Of a DNA stretch of 41,735 bases, positions 33,743 through 39,051 are shown in pieces (position 1 is the stretch's first letter; the number at the start of each line of letters is the position of its first letter). The stretch spans positions 1 through 41,735 of the forward strand of contig JBKEDF010000042.1 of the NCBI GenBank assembly GCA_047975325.1, read 5' to 3'. Both the position numbers and the translations under genes were made by a program. The DNA comes from JBKEDF01 sp047975325. GTDB taxonomy: Bacteria; Pseudomonadota; Alphaproteobacteria; Rhodobacterales; Rhodobacteraceae. The notes beneath the pieces were generated by a model. It was not told where the DNA came from and ran no database searches. It saw nothing but the letters and a program-made list of their open reading frames with translations.

Positions 33743-34951
33743 GTGCGGCGTGTCGTTATCACCGGTGCAGGGACGGTAAACGCCCTTGCCCATGACGTGC
33801 CTGGAACGCTTGCGGCCTTTCGCGAAGGGTGCTGCGGGATCACGACACTGGATATCCGGGATCGTGACAGGCTGACGATCGGGATTGGCGGGCAGGTCAA
33901 GGGCTGGATTCCTGAAACATTCTTCAATCGCCAGCAGCTTGTCCTTTATGATAAATTCACCCAGTTCACCCTGATTGCCGCGCGGGAGGCCGTGACGCAG
34001 GCCGGGCTGAATTTTGATGGCCATCTGGGTTATGAGGCCGGCGCGGTTCTGGGCACCGCTGCGGGTGGGGTGAATACTTGGGATGAAAATTACCGCTCCG
34101 TCTATGAGGAAGGCAAGAACCGGGTTCATCCCTTTGTCGTGCCGAAGCTCATGAACAATGCTGCAGCCTCTCATCTGTCGATGGAATTCAACCTCCGGGG
34201 GCCCAGCTTTTCGGTCGCCACGGCTTGTGCCAGTTCGAATCACGCAATGGGCCTGGCTTTTCAGATGGTGCGCTCAGGGGCGGCACGGACAATGTTGACG
34301 GGTGGATCGGAATCGATGCTCTGTTTCGGGGGTATCAAGGCCTGGGAAGGATTGCGTGTGATGTCACGCGATGCCTGTCGTCCCTTTAGCCTGACCCGAA
34401 GCGGGATGGTGCAGGGGGAAGGTGCGGCCATCTTCGTGTTCGAAGAATATGAACATGCCCGGCGGCGCGGCGCGGATATTCTGGCGGAGGTAAGAGGGTT
34501 TGCGATGACGTCGGACGCGGCGGATATCGTGATGCCGAACAAACAGGGGGCCGCGCGGGCCATGGAGGGCGCCCTTGCCGATGCAAGGATGGCGCCCGGG
34601 AAGATCGGTTACATCAACGCACATGGCACAGGCACGGCATTGAATGACAAGGTTGAATGCGCGGCGGTGGCGGATGTCTTTGGGTCCCACGCGGATGATC
34701 TGATGATTTCCTCGACCAAATCCATGCATGGCCACCTGATCGGCGGGACCGGTGCGGTGGAGCTTCTGGCCTGTATCATGGCGCTGCGGGATGGGGTGAT
34801 AGCCCCGACGATCGGCTATGAGGAGCCCGACCCGGAATGCGCGCTGGATGTCGTGCCGAATGTTGCACGGGAGGCGAAGGTCGACGCCGTGCTATCCAAT
34901 GCCTTCGCCTTTGGCGGGTTGAATGCCGTCCTTGCGTTGCGCAAGGTCTGA
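33743..34951 (+). CDS. Beta-ketoacyl-ACP synthase, FabF-like
   Basis: A 402-residue thiolase-fold condensing enzyme with the full Cys-His-His triad: C162 in ATACASSNHA, H294 in NAHGTGTALND, H331 in SMHGHLIGGTG. The enzyme elongates acyl-ACP with malonyl-ACP. The GTG at 33743 gives the family N-terminus MRRVVITGAGTVNAL; a TTG at 33719 overlapping the ACP gene is an alternative with GAGG upstream. Its place after lpxD and the ACP argues for a dedicated lipid A acyl supply rather than bulk synthesis. Confidence 0.88.
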   Translation: MRRVVITGAGTVNALAHDVPGTLAAFREGCCGITTLDIRDRDRLTIGIGGQVKGWIPETFFNRQQLVLYDKFTQFTLIAAREAVTQAGLNFDGHLGYEAGAVLGTAAGGVNTWDENYRSVYEEGKNRVHPFVVPKLMNNAAASHLSMEFNLRGPSFSVATACASSNHAMGLAFQMVRSGAARTMLTGGSESMLCFGGIKAWEGLRVMSRDACRPFSLTRSGMVQGEGAAIFVFEEYEHARRRGADILAEVRGFAMTSDAADIVMPNKQGAARAMEGALADARMAPGKIGYINAHGTGTALNDKVECAAVADVFGSHADDLMISSTKSMHGHLIGGTGAVELLACIMALRDGVIAPTIGYEEPDPECALDVVPNVAREAKVDAVLSNAFAFGGLNAVLALRKV

Positions 34952-34955
34952 CATG

Positions 34956-34983
34956 AAAAAGCCGCGCCTGAGGCGCGGCCTTT
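34956..34983. terminator. Bidirectional rho-independent terminator
   Basis: AAAAA, then GCCGCGCC (34961-34968), loop TGA, GGCGCGGC (34972-34979) and CTTT. It ends the lpxD-ACP-KAS transcript on the plus strand and the IalB-like gene on the minus strand. Confidence 0.85.
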
Positions 34984-35005
34984 CCGAAAACCGATTATAC
35001 CGGGA

Positions 35006-35686
35006 TCATTCCCCGGCGGGTTTGTTGGCTTCGTTCACGGCATCATAGCCGGCGGTAAAGCCCGCAAGGGAAATGGCGACCGTTACCTTTTCATCGGGGG
35101 CAACGACCGGGACGATGGTGATTTCGGCCTTGTTGCCCTTTTTGAAGGCTTCAATTTCAGCCGCAGTGAAACCGATGCGCGCGATACAACCGATTTGCGA
35201 ACACCAGGAGAAGGGATAGGTCCGCGCCTTGCCCCCATCGACCACCATGGACAGTGCCGAGGTCAGAAGGGTTTCCAGAGGAACAATGACCGTGGCGCCA
35301 GCGGCGGCCTGTTGACCATCCGGCAGCCCGAAGATTGAAATTTCGGCAACCGGGTTTTCCTCGTCATCCTGCAGGAGCTGGTACAGCTGGCAGGGATCCG
35401 CCCCGTCCTCGGTGCGGACACAGCGCTGTTCCCAATCGCCATGTGTCGCGGCCGTATAGGTTGAGCCGATCCCATCTTCGGCCTGGCCTTCCTCGGTCCC
35501 CATGGACAGGCCATTGGGATTTGCGGATTCGCTTATGGTTCCGGGGGCGGGTGCTTCCGCTGCGGGGGCCTCAGTGGTGGCCTCTGGCGGGCTGACCGGG
35601 GTTTCGGTGCTTTGTGCCAGCGCAGAGGTGGAAATTGCGACCGCAAGGAGGGTCGAAAGAAGAAACGGTTTTTTCGATACTGTCAT
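35006..35686 (-). CDS. Invasion-associated locus B (IalB) family periplasmic protein
   Basis: A 226-residue protein. A Sec signal peptide spans ~1-24 (cleavage after ALA). An acidic Pro/Ala/Glu-rich region follows (~25-60). The IalB domain covers the rest, with GDWEQRCVR and the paired cysteines of PCQLYQ and SWCSQIGCIARIGF. The family is widespread in alphaproteobacteria and best known from Bartonella, where it aids erythrocyte invasion; in free-living relatives the role is unclear, likely envelope-related. The ATG at 35686 has AAGGA 9 nt upstream. Confidence 0.85.
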   Translation of the reverse strand: MTVSKKPFLLSTLLAVAISTSALAQSTETPVSPPEATTEAPAAEAPAPGTISESANPNGLSMGTEEGQAEDGIGSTYTAATHGDWEQRCVRTEDGADPCQLYQLLQDDEENPVAEISIFGLPDGQQAAAGATVIVPLETLLTSALSMVVDGGKARTYPFSWCSQIGCIARIGFTAAEIEAFKKGNKAEITIVPVVAPDEKVTVAISLAGFTAGYDAVNEANKPAGE

Positions 35687-35814
35687 CGTTTGGGTCCTTA
35701 CCTGATCACATCGGCGATAGCACGGGTGGATGGGAAAGTCAGGCCTCAAGAACACGGAAATGCCTAAATGAACGGCGATTTCTTGCCGAGTTGTTCACAT
35801 TGGCCGCACAAAGC

Positions 35815-35841
35815 AAAAAGGGCCGGAAGACCGGCCCTTTT
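35815..35841 (-). terminator. Rho-independent terminator
   Basis: GGGCCGG-AAGA-CCGGCCC is flanked by AAAAA and TTTT, so it can work in both directions. No protein gene ends next to it on either strand; it fits best as the 3' end of a minus-strand small RNA. Confidence 0.75.
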
Positions 35842-35883
35842 CAATGAAATTATTGCTCCCCGTCGGACTGGCCGACTTCATGG
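35816..35883 (-). ncRNA. Candidate small RNA (~68 nt)
   Basis: A promoter at 35890-35918 and a strong terminator at 35815-35841 delimit a short minus-strand unit. The predicted RNA has a 5' hairpin (GTCGG-N5-CCGAC, 35862-35876), a mostly unpaired middle with GGGGAG and an A/U-rich segment, and the terminator stem. No meaningful ORF fits. I do not recognise a known RNA family. Confidence 0.45.
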
Positions 35884-35889
35884 CACGGG

Positions 35890-35918
35890 ACGCTACGGAG
35901 TAATTGTGCAGCCGTCAA
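35890..35918 (-). promoter_or_regulatory. Sigma70-type promoter for the small RNA candidate
   Basis: On the minus strand TTGACG (35913-35918) and TAGCGT (35890-35895) are 17 bp apart. TAGCGT-like -10 boxes are common at strong stable-RNA promoters of Rhodobacterales, which is recalled knowledge and not shown here. Confidence 0.5.
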
Positions 35919-35958
35919 CAGAAAATCCGCGCTCTTTGAAAACGTGATCTGATGAGCG

Positions 35959-35989
35959 AAAAAGGCCGCACCGGAAACACGGCGCGGCC
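35959..35989 (-). terminator. Rho-independent terminator, minus strand
   Basis: GGCCGC with CCG pairs with CGG and GCGGCC across a single mismatch, around a 6-nt loop; on the minus strand TTTTT follows at once. No protein-coding gene precedes it on the minus strand, which points to a non-coding transcript starting within or near the 5' end of the HerA-like gene. Confidence 0.65.
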
Positions 35990-36050
35990 AGTCTGACAGG
36001 GAGGAAGTCATACCCGGTATCCCATCCGGTCCGCCGGGCAAGATCGAGAC
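35959..36050 (-). ncRNA. Candidate small RNA with anti-Shine-Dalgarno loop
   Basis: Upstream of the terminator at 35959-35989 the minus strand carries CCGG-N8-CCGG and then TGAC-TTCCTCCCT-GTCA, a small stem whose loop exposes UCCUCCC. That sequence is complementary to Shine-Dalgarno sites. Loops like this occur in the CcsR/cuckoo group of alphaproteobacterial small RNAs, but the match here is partial (only a 4-bp stem). The 5' end is a guess; no clear promoter was found. Confidence 0.3.
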
Positions 36051-36137
36051 TGGCACAGATGGGTTAACAATGTATTTTGATCGTGATCGGAGCGCATTCC
36101 TTGCGAAACGGTGCATTGAAAAGAAGGAGTGCCAGGC

Positions 36138-37697
36138 GTGGAAAATGCAATCTTTGTCGGGGGTGGTGGCGACGACTATGGTGTGGCGCAACATCTTCTT
36201 CTGGGGTTTGGCAACCGACATGGCCTGATTGCCGGGGCGACGGGAACAGGCAAGACGGTGACGCTTCAGATCCTGGCGGAGGGATTTTCTGCCGCTGGGG
36301 TTCCTGTCTTTCTGTCGGATGTGAAAGGGGATCTGTCCGGACTTGCGCTGCCGGGTTCGGCCGAAGGCAAACTGCATGATGCCTTTATAAAACGGGCCGG
36401 GACGATCGGGCTTGACCTGCAATATCAGGATTTTCCCGTCACATTCTGGGATCTGCTTGGTGAACAGGGTCATCCCGTCCGTACTACTGTGGCGGAAATG
36501 GGCCCTTTGCTCTTGTCGCGGTTGCTGGAATTGAATGAGCCGCAGGAAGGGGTGATGAATGTGGCGTTCCGTATCGCCGATGAGGAAGCCCTGCCGCTGC
36601 TTGATCTGAAGGATCTGCGCGCGATGCTGACTTTCATCGCCGAAAACGCCTCTGAAATCAGTGCGCGTTACGGGCTTGTTTCAACCTCCTCTGTCGGGGC
36701 GATCCAGCGGCGGCTTCTGGTGCTGGAAAATCAGGGCGGTGCCAGGCTGTTCGGGGAACCGGCGCTTGCGTTGTCCGATATGATGATGACGGATGTGCAG
36801 GGTCGCGGACGGATTAATATCCTGGCTGCGGATAAACTGATGGGGGCACCCCGGCTTTATTCCACCTTTCTTCTCTGGCTCTTGTCGGAACTCTTTGAGG
36901 AATTGCCAGAAGTGGGGAATCCCGACAAGCCAAGGCTTGTGTTCTTTTTTGATGAGGCACATCTTCTGTTCGATGGCGCACCACGGGCATTGGTGGATAA
37001 GGTTGAACAGGTGGTGCGGCTGATCCGGTCCAAGGGGGTCGGCGTGTTTTTCGTGACCCAAAAGCCGGCCGATGTACCCGAAGATGTGCTTGCCCAGCTT
37101 GGTAACCGTGTGCAGCATGCCTTGCGTGCCTTCACCCCACGCGATCAGAAGGACCTGAAAACTGCGGCGCAAACCTATCGCGCCAATCCGCGCTTTGCGA
37201 CCGAAACCGCGATCAAGGAGGTCGGTACGGGGGAGGCGGTGACCTCTTTCCTGGAAGCGAAGGGTATCCCGGGCATGGTTGAACGGACGCTGATCCGACC
37301 CCCTTCAAGCCAGCTGGGCCCGATCACACCGGCCCAGCGTGCGGCACTTGTCACGCAATCGCCGCTGGCCGGGAAATATGAAGCGGAAATTGATCGCGAT
37401 TCGGCCCATGAACGGCTGGCCCGCCGTGCGGATGAGGCCGCTCGGGATGCTGCCGAGGCCGAGGCCCGGGAGGCCCGCATGAAACAGGCCCCCCGGCAGG
37501 AAGAACGCGAATTCAGCACAGCCCGCCGTTATTCCGGCAAGATGCCTGCAAGGCGCAGCGCCTCCTCCGGTACGCGCCGCCGTTCTTCCGATTCCATTGG
37601 TGAGGCTTTCGCGAAATCCTTTGCCCGGCAACTTGGATCCCGTAGCGGACGGGCGGTGATCCGGGGTATCATGGGATCATTGTTCAAGCGGCGCTGA
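36138..37697 (+). CDS. HerA-like ATPase, DUF853 family (YjgR-like)
   Basis: A 519-residue FtsK/HerA-superfamily ATPase. Walker A is GATGTGKT (33-40), then LSDVKGDLSGLA; Walker B is LVFFFDEAHLLF near 267-278; FVTQKPADVP is the sensor region. The C-terminal ~110 residues are charged and basic. The family is found widely in proteobacteria, usually alone, with no established role; HerA proteins otherwise translocate DNA with NurA nucleases, but no nuclease gene is present here. The GTG at 36138 has AAGGAG 8 nt upstream and is preferred over the GTG at 36129. Confidence 0.88.
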   Translation: MENAIFVGGGGDDYGVAQHLLLGFGNRHGLIAGATGTGKTVTLQILAEGFSAAGVPVFLSDVKGDLSGLALPGSAEGKLHDAFIKRAGTIGLDLQYQDFPVTFWDLLGEQGHPVRTTVAEMGPLLLSRLLELNEPQEGVMNVAFRIADEEALPLLDLKDLRAMLTFIAENASEISARYGLVSTSSVGAIQRRLLVLENQGGARLFGEPALALSDMMMTDVQGRGRINILAADKLMGAPRLYSTFLLWLLSELFEELPEVGNPDKPRLVFFFDEAHLLFDGAPRALVDKVEQVVRLIRSKGVGVFFVTQKPADVPEDVLAQLGNRVQHALRAFTPRDQKDLKTAAQTYRANPRFATETAIKEVGTGEAVTSFLEAKGIPGMVERTLIRPPSSQLGPITPAQRAALVTQSPLAGKYEAEIDRDSAHERLARRADEAARDAAEAEAREARMKQAPRQEEREFSTARRYSGKMPARRSASSGTRRRSSDSIGEAFAKSFARQLGSRSGRAVIRGIMGSLFKRR

Positions 37698-37717
37698 TCC
37701 CGCCATCAATATGCGCC

Positions 37718-38113
37718 TCAGGCGGTGTTGGGAGGCTGGACGGGGGAACAGATCTCAATGAGGTGACCATTGGGGTCGCTGACATATGATGTTGTCTGCC
37801 CCCACGGCTGTTCGCGCGCGTCTTGTACAAGTGTTGCACCTGCAGCGAGGGCACGGGCGAGCGCCGAATTTACATCATTGGTTTCAAACGCCAGTTCGAA
37901 AACCGGGTGTTTCGGGTCTGCCTTGCCGGGATCCTTGCCCAATTGGCGCATGAGCGCGGTAGAGGAAAAGGCCAGTTTCGTTTCACCCGTTACAAGTTCA
38001 CCATAGTCGCCCTCTTCATGCAGGAACCCGCGTTCCAGCCCGAGGGCACGTTCGTAGAAATCAAGCGTAGCAGTAACATCGTCGACATAGAGGATTGTGT
38101 ATCTGAAGATCAT
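37718..38113 (-). CDS. VOC-family (glyoxalase/bleomycin resistance fold) protein
   Basis: A 131-residue protein of the vicinal oxygen chelate fold: TILYVDDVTATLDFYERALGL opens the first module, and PWGQTTSYVSDPNGHLIEI closes the second. The Glu and His positions for metal are partly present (E in HLIEIC). Such single-domain proteins range from glyoxalase-like enzymes to resistance proteins, so no substrate is assigned. The start at 38113 has GGAGG 5 nt upstream. Divergent from the IclR gene across an AT-rich spacer. Confidence 0.85.
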   Translation of the reverse strand: MIFRYTILYVDDVTATLDFYERALGLERGFLHEEGDYGELVTGETKLAFSSTALMRQLGKDPGKADPKHPVFELAFETNDVNSALARALAAGATLVQDAREQPWGQTTSYVSDPNGHLIEICSPVQPPNTA

Positions 38114-38221
38114 AGGTTCCTCCAAAAGATTAAGAAAACTTCATAATACAATATATATTATGATAAAAATGATATCATGTTTAATTTATTTGAGAGGTGT
38201 TTCCGTGGAGTCAGATTTTTA

Positions 38222-38250
38222 TTGACCGAATCACCATCACATTAATAGTT
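38222..38250 (+). promoter_or_regulatory. Candidate promoter of the iclR-hyuAB operon
   Basis: TTGACC (38222-38227) with AATAGT (38244-38249, 16-bp spacer) or ATAGTT (17-bp spacer). The whole 38126-38292 spacer is much richer in A+T than the rest of the window, with several short palindromes around 38145-38185 near the expected VOC promoter. Confidence 0.45.
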
Positions 38251-38259
38251 TCATTTTAA

Positions 38260-38284
38260 GGAACATAATTTCCAAAAAATGGAA
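38260..38284. promoter_or_regulatory. Putative IclR operator
   Basis: GGAA-N6-TTCC (38260-38273) overlaps TTCCA-N5-TGGAA (38270-38284), a perfect 5-bp inverted repeat. IclR-family operators often carry such TTCC/GGAA arms. It ends 8 bp before the GTG start, downstream of the promoter, where a bound repressor would block transcription. Confidence 0.5.
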
Positions 38285-38292
38285 CAAATGTC

Positions 38293-39051
38293 GTGACAAT
38301 CCTTCAGAATGCCGCGGAAGTTCTGCGCCTTTACGGCGCGGGTTGCAGTGATCTGACGGTGACGGAGGTGGTAAATCGGCTGTCCATGCCCAAGGCCAAT
38401 GCCTCACGTCTGCTCAAGGCGATGCGGGAGGCGGGAATGCTGGAGACGATAGGCAATACCCGTCGTCATCGGCCCGGGCGGATGATGCTCGATCTTCCGG
38501 CAGCCTTTCGCAGATCTTCCGATGTGATTGGCAGGGCCACCGAAACCGTGGCGGTGCTTGGCCGCCGGTTTGGCCATACCTGCTATGTTTCGGTGCTGGA
38601 GGGACGTGAAATTACCGCAGTTGCCGATTTCGAGGGGACAAATGACCTGCGGGTTGTGAGCACCATAGGCCGTCGCTTGCCGGCAGAGAAAAGTTCGACC
38701 GGACTGGCGCTCCTGGCCCGGCGGTCCGAGGCGGAGATCCACGCGCTTTACGGGGAGGACCCTGGCCTTGGGCAATTGCTTGACCGGCTCACGCGGGTCA
38801 GGCGGGACGGATATGCCTATTCCAGCCAGGAATCCACGCCCGGGGTTGATGCAATCGGCATCGCCGTGGCCGATCCGGCGGCGAATGAGGCGGCGAGCAT
38901 CTGCATTTCCTATCCTCATGCGGTTGTTAGCCTCGAAGACCGAAACAGGATGTTGGCAGCGCTGGCCGAAGGCGCGACGACAATTGCACTGGAATTGAGG
39001 GATGATGCATTCGTCATCCCGAATATCCCACAGAAAGGACTGACAGAATGA
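38293..39051 (+). CDS. IclR-family transcriptional regulator
   Basis: A 252-residue protein. The N-terminal winged helix (~1-65) has LTVTEVVNRLSMPKANASRLL. The effector-binding IclR domain follows, with the TGLALLA block and DAIGIAVADP near the end. It probably controls itself and the downstream hydantoinase gene. The GTG at 38293 is the only suitable start, with a weak GGAA 9 nt upstream. The stop codon overlaps the hydantoinase start as ATGA, so the two are translationally coupled; that is a tight link of regulator and enzyme. Confidence 0.88.
   Translation: MTILQNAAEVLRLYGAGCSDLTVTEVVNRLSMPKANASRLLKAMREAGMLETIGNTRRHRPGRMMLDLPAAFRRSSDVIGRATETVAVLGRRFGHTCYVSVLEGREITAVADFEGTNDLRVVSTIGRRLPAEKSSTGLALLARRSEAEIHALYGEDPGLGQLLDRLTRVRRDGYAYSSQESTPGVDAIGIAVADPAANEAASICISYPHAVVSLEDRNRMLAALAEGATTIALELRDDAFVIPNIPQKGLTE

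Larger units (their letters stand above)
35687..36137. other. 450-bp gap between the IalB-like and HerA-like genes with two minus-strand terminators
   Basis: No credible protein-coding gene. From right to left on the minus strand it holds: an anti-Shine-Dalgarno-like loop, a terminator (35959-35989), a sigma70-type promoter (35890-35918), a ~68-nt transcript candidate and a second terminator (35815-35841). The last ~130 bp (35687-35814) should contain the IalB-like gene's own promoter, which I could not pin down. The right ~80 bp should hold the HerA-like gene's promoter. Confidence 0.65.

Noticed and set aside
35850..36473. 207-codon minus-strand ORF ending right before the terminator at 35815-35841
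   Set aside because: It overlaps the first third of the HerA-like gene, passes through another terminator and resembles no family. The terminator is better explained by a small RNA.
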